From a virus, in IMG/VR virus record IMGVR_UViG_3300030117_003378, positions 1 to 64,000 of that record: DNA of 64,000 bases, one strand, 5' to 3'. Position 1 is the stretch's first letter. Every line of letters starts with the position of its first letter. The position numbers and the translations under genes are program-made. Under the pieces are notes generated by a model. The model saw nothing but the letters and a program-made list of their open reading frames with translations, was not told the DNA's origin and searched no databases. Shown piece by piece: positions 9,901 through 18,092 of this stretch.

Positions 9901-11200
9901 TTTTGAGTGTGTAGTAGCCACTAGATTCCGAACCACCTAAAGCATTTGTGCCTGTGACCTGTGTACCATTACAGAACACACGGTATCGGTTGTTGGTGTA
10001 ATCTAGTACGAAATCCATATCAATCCACAAGTCGTCATTGTCATAAGTTTGCTTCGTCGTACCACCGGCTTCCGTGTATAGTTGCCTCAAGAAATCGTAG
10101 TTCAATCCCGACTTTAGACCTTCGTTATCTGCGAAATCCATTGTCCATTCAATCGCGGCAGTGTTGGTGTTGCTTGAGTAACCTAACTCATCCGTAGCAG
10201 ATAGTGTGTCGGAATAACCCACATATAGACTCACTATCGGCGCTCTGCCCGAAGTAGAGCCACCACTACTTGAAACATGACCATTGAACCCACGGACTGC
10301 AAATCTGACTGTAAATATGTCGCCATCATCACGGCTGTTGAGTGTACCGTTGTATGCGATTGCAGGTCTTTTGTGTGTACCTCCACTGTTGTTGATGTGT
10401 GCTTCGTGTGAATTATTGTGAGTAGTATTATTGTTGCTATCTCCGTGGTAGGATGTGATTTGTAGGAATGGTTTTCCAGCAGGGGATTTCACGGGAACCC
10501 AAACCGCGTTGGGTGATTCATCTACCCCTCCGGCTACATCGTGAAATGTTGGTGCGCCTAGGGAGCGAGCCTCAAGTCTTTCTCCCATCCAACAACCCGT
10601 AAGGTGAGCGAACTGTTGATAATCTACTCTTTCTTCGTTAGAGCCGGAATATGTGATTGCACCCGAGTAGTTGGCGTTGTGGTTGTTTTGGCTGAACGAG
10701 TATTTCAAGACTCTACCGTGCGTTGAATCTTGGTCGCCGTTCGGCACAATGTAATCTGCCGCTGTCCTAAAGCCATTTACGAATCTCTGAAATCCACCGA
10801 CGTTGGTTCCAATTGAGTCAGTATCATCGAATCGCATACGGTTTGGGTTGGCAATACCGTCAGGATATTGTAGTTGCGCCATACCCTCCCATCCCGTGTG
10901 CCCGTTGCGTATATCGTCATGCCTAAGCCACTTGTACTCTGCGAGGTTGGCTATGAACTTGGTAGTGGATGTCGTAAGCAATCTGCTTGTTACCGCAGCC
11001 CTCTCGTTGTAAGACCAACGGAAGCGCGGGTTGAGAGTAGCCTCTCCGTTCATCGGGTTGCCGTGGTGGGATGTAACGTGGCTGTATGTGGCCGTGAGAC
11101 TAGGGGAGTTACCATCGTCGGCGATTGCTCGCGCCCCCGTGAAATCGTCGTAATAACCTGCAAGCCAAAACTGATATAGACTATCTACCGCTCTTACCAT
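3947..11200 (-). CDS. giant tail / host-recognition protein (2417 residues)
   Basis: This is the last gene of the late operon and by far the largest. The N-terminal part contains jelly-roll-like stretches (a segment near residues 370-420 with DLWIDMDFVLDYTNNRYRVF resembles concanavalin/LamG-type folds). Around residues 490-660 a segment (SDDPGRDGDNIGSLDTHYG, then TIQLTAKDTLHALDRQ) resembles tail-hub or baseplate proteins. A Pro/Gln-rich linker lies at about residues 2113-2157, followed by a beta-rich C-terminal domain of about 250 residues. It is very rich in Asn, Thr, Ser and Gly. Position after the tape measure fits a hub/tip-attached adhesin. The domain calls are by eye. There is no frameshift over 7.2 kb, and its stop lies inside the end of the convergent nuclease gene. 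Confidence 0.8.
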   Translation of the reverse strand: MVRAVDSLYQFWLAGYYDDFTGARAIADDGNSPSLTATYSHVTSHHGNPMNGEATLNPRFRWSYNERAAVTSRLLTTSTTKFIANLAEYKWLRHDDIRNGHTGWEGMAQLQYPDGIANPNRMRFDDTDSIGTNVGGFQRFVNGFRTAADYIVPNGDQDSTHGRVLKYSFSQNNHNANYSGAITYSGSNEERVDYQQFAHLTGCWMGERLEARSLGAPTFHDVAGGVDESPNAVWVPVKSPAGKPFLQITSYHGDSNNNTTHNNSHEAHINNSGGTHKRPAIAYNGTLNSRDDGDIFTVRFAVRGFNGHVSSSGGSTSGRAPIVSLYVGYSDTLSATDELGYSSNTNTAAIEWTMDFADNEGLKSGLNYDFLRQLYTEAGGTTKQTYDNDDLWIDMDFVLDYTNNRYRVFCNGTQVTGTNALGGSESSGYYTLKNNNVTSANFTPTQMKGWMATVEPQSSSNNENCTIVLMLDRVGLVRPLTDSPEQKGDGWDMPPIRSMKMVSPVDGISNLQIEVSDDPGRDGDNIGSLDTHYGHQLTKLFSTSSNDDWSLLMFADDEGNKHTAREGGGRIDRPVWRGILDKMSVNDNGPKQRTIQLTAKDTLHALDRQVPLWELGQGSLNDDNSAKAYWTDSAKGWNDVFYMGAARLKMLSKTVGFDKDDNYVERTDQRTQLHSSHPIQIYNNESNSGPNSIEEQYEGNTLLGVGIDTSGHTMLLLAGNPGYTTSSDVTVSNTANHNLVATQQPSAVGTYTNPSILPTAPTTTHQFLKFDGTSGSVLAYTRESALIVYAGGYHGDRFTDGSNSPLSASAMYFHFDSDPQLEQGDRFLIPDGGALDNSRPTGLGDGAVGGIYTCRFKSTYTRNNVTYHRVAVFDDEKFSTHSEGHATTGQYNTTDASGYLSGNARIRFTKLGKESGVVRPITNNLIESKAVHAVWVRDLPKSLWFQYHFGQIANAPDATGTIQAATTTDSKYIQIDATAYNAIDTTGGLGEIVDADGTVDTFVWKAKATGGGNYYLIGVQFLSKAHDNGATVNVLTVSDDYKHCWVLWADMRNNGKADADNSQRKDKFGLMFPTSENYEVSLFYDDQFDAMTGEPDRFASLKLGEDCDLWEISSLTDPTTGGAFSKPANYADLQTLTSITDNGSGKARLTVASNHYIFGPSGSLDYYVHVVGSALHDGVHKVSAVGSTTIDLDLDFAGTDNAPAWGYKWGRAIGSETEHRPGGASGSAEPTSPSSNSVYQDWENKGGAFVVVDASKFFNLNTLANNGKSGQDSGGRTDLEDYFASVRGFPKLIDSYWSEAMANFKTVTVPYSQHPNTMWCMSDGTTATNTILQGDTAILVKDASNFPYRGWGEMVATSSGGGSGTTSSTSSSQTTKVSKWFHWSGCVANEITGTMTSGTNTVAGSGATETRTLVDSSGDFINKGIIVGMVVQNNNTNQAAIVREVTSATTLKVFTSEATSAFSSGHTYKFAPQLAGINHVPSGWEQTIVNAGYSSQQILDHLNTQMALRMLVNNAGAPTTFTLNTTNSTSGGYDKVEIFNTIASKFMLRLMMTIEGYVESRGLGTYFESDKMRTLWTAGTLDSWMPRTNFSCIFDINNVPLTMDMTTDGTASNSDSFGSVSDLRGKTVLGSVRTIKESIKAGVDNDTAKSFSYLMGRDGRIELRPNYNSGWAINRDNSLSTKLDADIGAQISHVRVYYNAGRSFADFPVASTTDTTKWKVLDMPSLTSQIEAEAVAKNEYNRVKDSKLKVEVEIMRDTITLEHNKMLTGARYGYIADTTRMVESDATNSNSSAPKYNSWDSLQTGGMPFPGMCNALDGNMATATDIYNRYGQSAQIDTTATAGHSVDWNENWYWYGANSISYAVQIVHVANGIPKVSVGTGEELRVWVALKNGQSGTDIDNAEFLIGISDCSFSGSTTAKGGGGPSLAASLATNGFESVVAKGSGFYEIEVPTSYMIAADTQSKIVVSFNAEYCKALLRHRCGDPTASGILHNAHNISEMMGSNWSATNANSIFPIGMRKYAEMSSVAHGRAAWYAPRIHIVNDLNFIPATTVTYTNKSHDLNSEVLAIQRVNWQIDGRNTERVTLSLERDESRFAGGLGAYLFPVLGDTSRANAPGPPPAPPQPAPDRPPQDGRPQGPSQPDQRPQHPQGGQFPGFGDQTGSHTNIQWSVNNTTKGLHSNIKRRMDMDGATVGEWGILGQNRPAPPASAMSPVEGLNFDVVPESGMAVKTDDGFCLPGKGHPDETGYQEHSISTTLQVPSDAIGESISIFGTISCAPIDLDGSGKTGARQAVLIVEAQCTTDTAKTTVSQNVAIETGTTKSDMALLDQTLLSGISPGSEIKVTVKRKPGTTTTISNQLSRVDGTTTITSSTQADNANEDGVVVHDLSIRFNRASVNVDQTSSRNFGFHDWKNHDNS

Positions 11201-11213
11201 TTTTACACTCTCA

Positions 11214-14200
11214 CTATCTGCTGTCGGAGATGTTGATTCCTCGCAACCCCGCCTCTTCCTCTATCAAATCCATGATTTCCTTCGCAACTTGGTCCGTCGT
11301 CATTCCATTAAATACGTTGGTTTGGATGACCTCTGTTTGGTTAATCAAATTTTCTACTCCTTCATTGATAACCTGCTTCATTAGGTCGCCCGTCAGATTT
11401 GCTGAAGAGAATCCAAAGAACAGTTCTTCTCTTTGGTTGTTAAAATCGAACAACTGCTCGCTGAAGGTAGTCAAGTGTTCTGTCGCACTTTTAATCGGGT
11501 CAACAACCCCTTCATCAAAAACAACACCCATAGTCCGCAAGAACGTCAAAACATCATCGGTACTTTTGAACCCTTGTGTACGCATGAAGTTGAAAAAGTC
11601 TTTTTGCGCCTGACCACCGTTTTTGAAAGACTGTTCCATGAGTGTCATTTCACCGGACAATTCAGAAAGGGGTTTTTCCAAAGGATGAGCAGCGATGAAA
11701 TCAGGCATCAAATCAATACCAAAGAATCCAGCATCCGAAACCCCCTTTTCAAAATCATCAATTTCCTTTTGGAAATCATCTATTTGGAAGTAAGCACGGA
11801 TGTCTCCTTCGTCTAATTGTCCTTCCGTGAATAGGTCGGCAATTGTTTTTGATTGGAGAGTTTGGAAGTTACCCAAAGATTCATTCACCGTGTTTAATTG
11901 AGTGTTCAGCAAGGATGCAGTAGCCCCATCAGCGCCTTCAATCGCCTCTGTCAATTCTCCATATTCTTGCTGCAATCTCTGGATATTTGTTGTTATTTGA
12001 CTCATTGGCATATCTTCGTTTGCCTTAGCGAAGTCAATCGTATCTTGAGTAACAGTTCCCACGATATGACCGTATGATTCGACAGAATCACCAGCGTCGT
12101 CGAAAACACCCGCTGCTTCAAGACCAAAAGAAATAGCCAAACCCGCAAGCACTGCCACTGCACCTAAACCCGTACTAATCAATGCAGCCCTGAAAGCCTT
12201 GGCAGCAGCCGCGCCTCTAAGCATAGAGGCGTTTGCTACATTTTGTGCTGCGGCTTGTCCTTGTAACCCTGTGGTAACAGCACCTATCTGTACCACCATT
12301 GGTATCATAGATGCGGTCATCAGAATGATGCTGGCGCGAGCAGCGTGTTTGCTATCGCCAAACATCATGGTAGCCATAGAAGCCATACCCAAAACCATAC
12401 TAAATTTATTAGCGCTCATGGTGAGTCTGTCTAGTTTAGGTGCTGTGGTTTCAGCACCAGCGGCAACGGCTGGCATTCTTCCCGCCAAAAACCCTAGACC
12501 ACCGGCTGCTTGTAGTGCTTCAACGCCTTGGTCGTGTATATGGAAATTCAACTCTCTCATAGCGTTGGTAAGTGCCTCTTCGACAAGTAGCAACGTTTGC
12601 TTCTGCCCCTCGGTGCCACTCAAAGCGGCCTGTAACTCTTTTTCTAGTGTAACCGACACCGACTTTAGTCTGTGCATTTCTGCCTCGTCATTGGCGCGCT
12701 GCGCTTCTATCTGCTGCCTCTTTATTTCTCTTTGGATGTAAGTATCTTGTGTGAGAATGTATTCCTGTTCCTTTGCGATTAGTTTTTCTAATCCAGCCAA
12801 CCTTCTAAATCCTACTTGACCATACTTTTGTTCGACTTTGACTTGAGCGGATATTTCCAATCCGGTTAATCTATTTATAGCGACTTCTCTATTCTTAATT
12901 GCTGTTTCCTGTGATAAGTTTCGCCTCATCCTCTTCCCGTCTAAATCTGTGGCCTTATCACCCATCTTCATCATAAGGGCGATTTCAGCCTGTAAATTTG
13001 CTTTTTTCTTTGCGTGAAGATTACCTGCACTGTTGAATTCCTCAATAAAATCCTGTTGCTTTTCCATGCTCATCATATCGAACTGCCTACGCAAATCGCT
13101 CGCATCCGTGATGTTTTTCCTGTGAAGCACCATAGAGTTAGCAAAGTTGACTCTAAATGCCATTTGTTGCTCTGTGGTCAAAGCGCGCATAGTGTCTCTT
13201 TCGGCCATGACCATACTTAATCGCATTTGGGCAGAAGTCTTGCCTTCTTGTTCTCCCTGTATCAACATATCTTGGACAGCCAAACGCTCTTTCACTTCGT
13301 TAGTCAATCTTTCATTAGACAATACCTGCTCTTGAAGTGAATCCACAGCAATAGCGTTAGAGAAGGTGATGTTTTGATTTAAAGCCGCCCTCATTTTTTC
13401 CAATATGAAAATTTGGCTCTGCAACATTTGTTGCTGATTCAATCTTCCTGTCAAAGCACCTGTGATTTCGTTTGTTCTCCCATAAACCTGTTTACGCACT
13501 AACTCTGTACCCAACATACTCTTAGTGATTGCTTGTTGCGTCATCAGCGCTACTTTCAGTTGCATCAAGTTGATGAACATATCAAAGGGGCCAGCAGCCA
13601 ACTTACCGAACTGTTGAGCCATGATGACGAATTGCGCGGTTGCACCCCCTACGTTGGTGCCTACGAAATCATTCAAGGCACTTGTGAGTCTACCCTGTGC
13701 CTCTGTAACGTGTGTAAGGGCCGGAAGTAACTCGTTGCCCATTTCCGCTCGATAATTTTTCAGTTGCGCCTCGGCCTTTCTAAACGCAGTTACGTTTTCT
13801 TCAAGTCTCTTATCTACTTCATCCTGTGCCTTCGCTTGGTCGAGAAGTGATTGAATCTGCAATTCCTGTGCGCGGTCAACATTTTCTGCCAACTTCAAGA
13901 ATCGAACATAGTGGTTGTTACCTGCAACAGCCTGTGCGATTGCTTGCTTCTGCGAATCCTCAAGAGTGTCGTAGATACCACTCAAGTCTTTGAGGATGTG
14001 GCTTAGGGCACGCAGGTTGCCCGAAGAATCGTGTGTCGCTACACCGAAGTTCTGCAAAGTAGTTGCCGCACCGTTTGTGTCGGCACCAAGACGAGCATAA
14101 ATCATCTTGAGGGCTCGACCGGCCTTACCCTGTTCTTCACCGGCCTCAATCATAACCGCCGATTGGGCAGCCATCGCCCCTATCGACTCGCCGGTCATAT

Positions 14201-14963
14201 CCGCTTGCGAAGCGAACTGATTCATAACGAATGTTATTTGGCTCATCGTCGCTGCGCTACGATTCTCAATAGTGTTCAGTTGGTCAAGAATAGCCATGCT
14301 GTTGCGACGAACGGTGTTGGATTGCTCTTGGGCGTCTAACAGTAGGTACTGCTGACGAGTCAAGTCGCCATACATGAATCCTGTTTGCTGTTGTAAGTTG
14401 ATAAGGCGTGTCATGGCTGCTTCTGTTTCCATGCCACCAATCAGAGCAAACTTAATACCCACTTCTGTTGCGGCACCCATAGCACCGGTTCCGACGATAC
14501 CCGACAACTGCGCCATACGCGCACCTGCCGCTAGGGATGCGTCGGCAGCGAATCCATACGTTTCACCCATTCTGACGATTTCATCGGTAACTTTTGCTAA
14601 ATTTTCTCCTTCCTGTACGAATTTTTCAAACTCAATTCGGGCATCTGCGACTTCTATGGTCACTTCCTTAAACGAATCAACGAACATCTGTACGTTGTCG
14701 CCTAGCATCTGAAATGACTCTTGTATGCCCGAAAGACCGTCAAGCATAATAGCGTTGAATGCGGCCTGTTTAGCGCCCGCATCCTGAAGCATTCTGTCTG
14801 CTTGGAATGTACCCACAATGTCGAAGAAAACACGCGACGCACCACCACGAAGTTGCATCATGGGGAATAGCGATAGAATAGCGAGAATGACCCAAAGCAG
14901 GTCAATCCATGAATCGCCCCACGACCATGTGGGAATCATCAAATCAGGGGTTGGGAAATCCAT
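11214..14963 (-). CDS. tail tape measure protein
   Basis: The 1249-residue protein sets the length of a long flexible tail. It shows the family hallmarks: long helical/coiled-coil segments rich in Ala, Gln, Glu and Leu, hydrophobic segments (residues about 20-37 and a cluster near 930-1010 including LGAVAVLAGLAISFGLEAAG), and a motif-rich N-terminal region (AADASLAAGARMAQLSGIVG) like TP901-type tape measures. It directly follows the frameshifting tail-chaperone pair, the usual order in siphoviruses. Its stop is 13 bases before the giant tail gene. Confidence 0.93.
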   Translation of the reverse strand: MDFPTPDLMIPTWSWGDSWIDLLWVILAILSLFPMMQLRGGASRVFFDIVGTFQADRMLQDAGAKQAAFNAIMLDGLSGIQESFQMLGDNVQMFVDSFKEVTIEVADARIEFEKFVQEGENLAKVTDEIVRMGETYGFAADASLAAGARMAQLSGIVGTGAMGAATEVGIKFALIGGMETEAAMTRLINLQQQTGFMYGDLTRQQYLLLDAQEQSNTVRRNSMAILDQLNTIENRSAATMSQITFVMNQFASQADMTGESIGAMAAQSAVMIEAGEEQGKAGRALKMIYARLGADTNGAATTLQNFGVATHDSSGNLRALSHILKDLSGIYDTLEDSQKQAIAQAVAGNNHYVRFLKLAENVDRAQELQIQSLLDQAKAQDEVDKRLEENVTAFRKAEAQLKNYRAEMGNELLPALTHVTEAQGRLTSALNDFVGTNVGGATAQFVIMAQQFGKLAAGPFDMFINLMQLKVALMTQQAITKSMLGTELVRKQVYGRTNEITGALTGRLNQQQMLQSQIFILEKMRAALNQNITFSNAIAVDSLQEQVLSNERLTNEVKERLAVQDMLIQGEQEGKTSAQMRLSMVMAERDTMRALTTEQQMAFRVNFANSMVLHRKNITDASDLRRQFDMMSMEKQQDFIEEFNSAGNLHAKKKANLQAEIALMMKMGDKATDLDGKRMRRNLSQETAIKNREVAINRLTGLEISAQVKVEQKYGQVGFRRLAGLEKLIAKEQEYILTQDTYIQREIKRQQIEAQRANDEAEMHRLKSVSVTLEKELQAALSGTEGQKQTLLLVEEALTNAMRELNFHIHDQGVEALQAAGGLGFLAGRMPAVAAGAETTAPKLDRLTMSANKFSMVLGMASMATMMFGDSKHAARASIILMTASMIPMVVQIGAVTTGLQGQAAAQNVANASMLRGAAAAKAFRAALISTGLGAVAVLAGLAISFGLEAAGVFDDAGDSVESYGHIVGTVTQDTIDFAKANEDMPMSQITTNIQRLQQEYGELTEAIEGADGATASLLNTQLNTVNESLGNFQTLQSKTIADLFTEGQLDEGDIRAYFQIDDFQKEIDDFEKGVSDAGFFGIDLMPDFIAAHPLEKPLSELSGEMTLMEQSFKNGGQAQKDFFNFMRTQGFKSTDDVLTFLRTMGVVFDEGVVDPIKSATEHLTTFSEQLFDFNNQREELFFGFSSANLTGDLMKQVINEGVENLINQTEVIQTNVFNGMTTDQVAKEIMDLIEEEAGLRGINISDSR

Positions 14964-14972
14964 TACTCAACA

Positions 14973-15263
14973 CTACTCGCTATCATCGTCGAACCCGACT
15001 CGCTCAATTGGCATACCTGCCGCTCTGATAGCATCTAGCATATCAGTGTTGGATAAACCTTCCCTCGCTTCACGCTTTCTGTTGCGTCTTGCGACTGCGC
15101 CCTTGGCGTTGCCAGCCGATTTCTTCTTGGCCGCATTCGTAGCCTCTCGGGTCTGTTCCGATATTTCTGCCGCGACCAACAGGTCTAGGTTCATTCGGTG
15201 TGTACCGCCTTCGCAATCGTAGCGGTCCCACAGTTCCGAGGGCAGCGTTCCCTTGAACGCCAT
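14973..15263 (-). CDS. tail assembly chaperone, frameshift-encoded C-terminal part (GT-like 'T')
   Basis: The 96-residue frame can be read alone from the ATG at 15263. It is also open upstream of that ATG back to the slip site at 15296-15302, in the -1 frame of the preceding gene. A -1 shift there gives one 221-residue protein from 15637 to 14973, the arrangement of lambda G/GT. The T part is basic and Ala-rich (ATNAAKKKSAGNAKGAVARRNRKREAREG). In lambda, G and GT bind the tape measure protein, and the tape measure gene lies directly downstream here. There is no clear ribosome site before the ATG, which favours expression as a fusion. Confidence 0.8.
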   Translation of the reverse strand: MAFKGTLPSELWDRYDCEGGTHRMNLDLLVAAEISEQTREATNAAKKKSAGNAKGAVARRNRKREAREGLSNTDMLDAIRAAGMPIERVGFDDDSE

Positions 15264-15277
15264 GCAAAGATTCGGGG

Positions 15278-15637
15278 CTACTCGGAAGAAGAGGCCAAAG
15301 GGATTGCGCCCTCCAAATCATCACCACGGATGAAGTAGAGGATGTCACGGCACTCTTCGGATGTCAACGATTCAACGTCAAAATCTTTGTCCATGATGCA
15401 CTTTGGAATCCACTGCTGCATCTGCTGTTCGATTCCACACCCTGCCTCGTCAATCGCCTGTGCAAACTCTTCGTTCTGCTTTGGCGACCACTCGTTCGGG
15501 TCTAAACCAAAGTGTCTAAAATCTCTAAACACTCGGGCCTGTGCCGTTTCAATCTTGAGTTTGTCCATGCCGGAGGCTTGGCGCACCCAAATCTTTGTTC
15601 CATCATTCAATTCAATTTCTTTTTTCAATACGGGCAT
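15278..15637 (-). CDS. tail assembly chaperone, short form (G-like)
   Basis: The 119-residue product begins MPVLKKEIELNDGTKIWVRQ, a beta-hairpin start typical of tail-tube/chaperone proteins, followed by helical sequence and an acidic end (RGDDLEGAIPLASSSE). Its last codons contain the slippery heptamer CCCTTTG, 18 bases before the stop, so a fraction of ribosomes should continue into the 14973-15263 frame. Position between tail tube and tape measure supports the call. Confidence 0.85.
   Translation of the reverse strand: MPVLKKEIELNDGTKIWVRQASGMDKLKIETAQARVFRDFRHFGLDPNEWSPKQNEEFAQAIDEAGCGIEQQMQQWIPKCIMDKDFDVESLTSEECRDILYFIRGDDLEGAIPLASSSE
15296..15302 (-). other. programmed -1 ribosomal frameshift site CCCTTTG
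   Basis: Read in frame the codons are ATC CCT TTG, a perfect X-XXY-YYZ heptamer (C-CCT-TTG). Slipping back one base re-pairs the tRNAs on CCC TTT and enters the downstream frame, which stays open for 12 codons to the ATG at 15263 and then through the T-like gene. The geometry equals that of lambda G/GT (GGGAAAG). Confidence 0.8.
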
Positions 15638-15685
15638 ATTTTCATCCTCTTCTCTACACTATCTTTCTCTAAAATCTAATCACTA

Positions 15686-15883
15686 TCAAGCAACGTCATA
15701 CCATACTACTGTCAAGGTTATGTCGTTGCTATCTTTCTTTCTGCTCGTATCGCAAGAAATGATAACATCATTGTTTGCGATTGCGGCCCTAAATGCCGTC
15801 TGCACAGCCGACGCTGTTCCTGTGAATTGGTTGACTTTCAGTTTGGTCTTGTCCGTAATGACAGTTCCACCGTTGTTAGCCAA
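15686..15883 (-). CDS. unrecognised small virion-region protein
   Basis: The 65-residue beta-rich product (ends LTVVWYDVA) starts at TTG with GAGGTGAT three bases upstream, the spacing used by several genes of this operon (GGTGAT-NNN-start). It lies between the tail tube and tail chaperone genes. No family is recognised. Confidence 0.65.
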   Translation of the reverse strand: MANNGGTVITDKTKLKVNQFTGTASAVQTAFRAAIANNDVIISCDTSRKKDSNDITLTVVWYDVA

Positions 15884-15892
15884 TCAATCACC

Positions 15893-16945
15893 TCAATATG
15901 TGGAGGTTCGCTGTGCGCCTTTGGTCTTTACAGACATACAGTTGTTACTGTTGTTGATGTCTGCGAGTGCTACGAAGTTTACAGTCATGGTCTGCGTATC
16001 GCGACCACTGACACTTGCTTCAGGTGCTTCAAACCGAAGGTGGAAGAATTTGACCTCGACGTAGTTTGTTCCGGCCTCATCTTTGAAGTTGAGTACCATA
16101 GCGGGCGTCGAGGTTGATTGGTTGATGCTGTGACCGTCTGCTGCAATCAAGTTATCGTATGTTGGCTCGTTGGTGCTACTTGCCGCACTGTGGATAACTT
16201 GGTTGAACTCGATTGTGCCCGTAACCTCTCGCATCTGCACGGGTGGTGCGCGAGTGTATGTCGGGCTACCGATTCCACAGGCGTTGTCTGTATCACGGTT
16301 GAGATTGATTTCAAAGTTTACAGCCTTGACCTTTGCGGTTGCTGTTCCATCAGATGCTTGACCCAAGAACACTGTTCCGTCTGCAAAGTGTAGAGCATCA
16401 ACGGTGTGGAAGGCTACATCGGATGCACCCAAACAGGCGTTTGAGTTGTCGATGGCTAGAGTACCGGATTCTGACTTGCCAACGAAGTCAACGCTCATCA
16501 TAACGTACTCGTTTACTGATGCGCTTAGACTCATTCTGTTCGCACACATTCCGGTGTACTTGTGTTCCTTGTCCTCACGACCCACACGGATTGTGAAGGA
16601 TGGGTATGCGTGCGCGGTTGTCGTATCTCCCTCATCGAAAGTGTGAGCGGAGGAACCGTATGTGTTGTTAGGGAAGAATCCCAAGAAGCACATATTGACG
16701 AAATCGTCAGGTTGTAGTGCCATGTTGACGCCACCTTCGGAAAATTCCTTTCCGGTTACAGATTTTGCTGCGATTGCTCGGCTCATATCAGAGCGAGTCA
16801 GTAGGTCGAATTTGTGTGCGAACGATTCGTCGTCACACTCGCCGTAAAAATACGCTGACGAAGGCGTTGCTTGCGGGTCTGTGCCGTATGTTGATTCCTT
16901 TGCGATTGCCACATAGCGCAGGTCGAATTCACTTGATTGAGCCAT
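15893..16945 (-). CDS. major tail (tube) protein
   Basis: The 350-residue protein begins with the pattern of phage tail tube proteins: RYVAIAKESTYGTDP near the N-terminus, then a beta-rich body (GGVNMALQPDDF, FTIRVGREDKEHKYTGMCANRMSLSASVNEYVMMSVDFVGK). Length and place, after the terminator-like gene and before the chaperones and tape measure, fit a siphovirus tube subunit. GAGGTGTA precedes the ATG. Confidence 0.85.
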   Translation of the reverse strand: MAQSSEFDLRYVAIAKESTYGTDPQATPSSAYFYGECDDESFAHKFDLLTRSDMSRAIAAKSVTGKEFSEGGVNMALQPDDFVNMCFLGFFPNNTYGSSAHTFDEGDTTTAHAYPSFTIRVGREDKEHKYTGMCANRMSLSASVNEYVMMSVDFVGKSESGTLAIDNSNACLGASDVAFHTVDALHFADGTVFLGQASDGTATAKVKAVNFEINLNRDTDNACGIGSPTYTRAPPVQMREVTGTIEFNQVIHSAASSTNEPTYDNLIAADGHSINQSTSTPAMVLNFKDEAGTNYVEVKFFHLRFEAPEASVSGRDTQTMTVNFVALADINNSNNCMSVKTKGAQRTSTY

Positions 16946-17012
16946 AGAGAGTTACACCTCTTATGTGTCACCATCCATTGAGTGTCTTATCAACGTTTGT
17001 ATAATGTTCGCT

Positions 17013-18092
17013 TTACCGCGTTCTCATGTTGATTCGGCGCATATAGCGCATGGTCAATGTATGCACGCAGACTGTTTCATCATCGTCGCGTTTGGTGTCT
17101 AAATCAGCAGCATAACTGACGATACTGTCAGTGTTGGCGCTCAATCCCGTTTTCGTGTAAAGTTCGTCAAAAACCTCACCAACAATGTTTAGGCAAGAGC
17201 GGTAGGCATCAGAATAATTAGTGCCGCGTGTGGTCACAAAAATAAGCACATCATACTCTTGGATGATTCGACCACCACCTAATGCGTCAAAGGATGGTGA
17301 TTCGATGCCTTTGACAAGAACGTGTATAGCCGGTGCTGAAATACGATTGACCATTTCGGATGAAATGTCATATCCATATACGATACTACTGTCCTCGACC
17401 TGTGTTTTGAGGTAAAGGCGGTTACAATCTCTCAACCTTTCTACGATTGATAGCCCCATGCGCGCAAGGGTGTCCTGTGCAAAGTCGGAAGTCATCAACT
17501 CTTCAGGACTGAAAGCGCCGTGCGTAGAGGCGTACACAGAGCCCCATTTTACAGAACCGTTAGCGTTACCCCACAAGATGCTTTTTGATGACCCTGACGC
17601 CCCTGTAACGGACAGGAAATGGGTAGCCCCGTCGTCATCCTCGATGATTTCACGCATATACAGTTTGGCAGCACCGCCATCCTCAAGAGTCAAGCGAAGA
17701 ATCAGAGTAGTTGGCTCATCTTCAGCCAAACCCAAATCTAAGTCGTGTGTTGTGACTGTGCTTGCGCCTACTAGGTCTAATTTAGAGCGGTTGCCCTTCG
17801 ACCTAACCTCAACCTTATGGGTGCCGTTATCAAGGCTTAGAAGCACCGTACCGTTGCTCGGTATGCTGCTTCCATTGTCCATGTAGAGTGCTGCAACGAT
17901 TGTGTATGAATTTGTGGTCGGTGTAATCGAAAAGGTCTGATTGGAGGTGATAGTCCAATAACCATCAGTAGTAGCGGAACCACCTGTTCCGCTTTTTGTC
18001 CAAACCTGATTGTTGATGTCGCTAGTCGGTGATTCAGGATTGTCGCCGTTCAAACGACTTGTCCAATACTGCGTCTTATCTGCGATAGCCAT
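17013..18092 (-). CDS. tail terminator/completion-like protein with N-terminal jelly-roll domain
   Basis: The 359-residue product seems to have two parts. Residues about 1-190 are beta-rich and resemble a concanavalin/LamG-like sandwich (YTIVAALYMDNGS, VLLSLDNGTHKVEVRS, LILRLTLEDGGAAKLYMRE). Residues about 200-359 (RLRDCNRLYLKTQVEDS...DVLIFVTTRGTNYSDAYRSCLNIVGEVFDELY) resemble the small alpha/beta minor tail or terminator proteins found between connectors and tail tube. Its ATG overlaps the stop of the upstream gene by one base (TAATG). Both domain calls are by eye. Confidence 0.6.
   Translation of the reverse strand: MAIADKTQYWTSRLNGDNPESPTSDINNQVWTKSGTGGSATTDGYWTITSNQTFSITPTTNSYTIVAALYMDNGSSIPSNGTVLLSLDNGTHKVEVRSKGNRSKLDLVGASTVTTHDLDLGLAEDEPTTLILRLTLEDGGAAKLYMREIIEDDDGATHFLSVTGASGSSKSILWGNANGSVKWGSVYASTHGAFSPEELMTSDFAQDTLARMGLSIVERLRDCNRLYLKTQVEDSSIVYGYDISSEMVNRISAPAIHVLVKGIESPSFDALGGGRIIQEYDVLIFVTTRGTNYSDAYRSCLNIVGEVFDELYTKTGLSANTDSIVSYAADLDTKRDDDETVCVHTLTMRYMRRINMRTR

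Noticed and set aside
15070-15348. 92-codon leftward frame over the tail chaperones
   Set aside because: It is the third frame over the G/T pair, with low-complexity product; the -1 frame, not this one, continues from the slip site.
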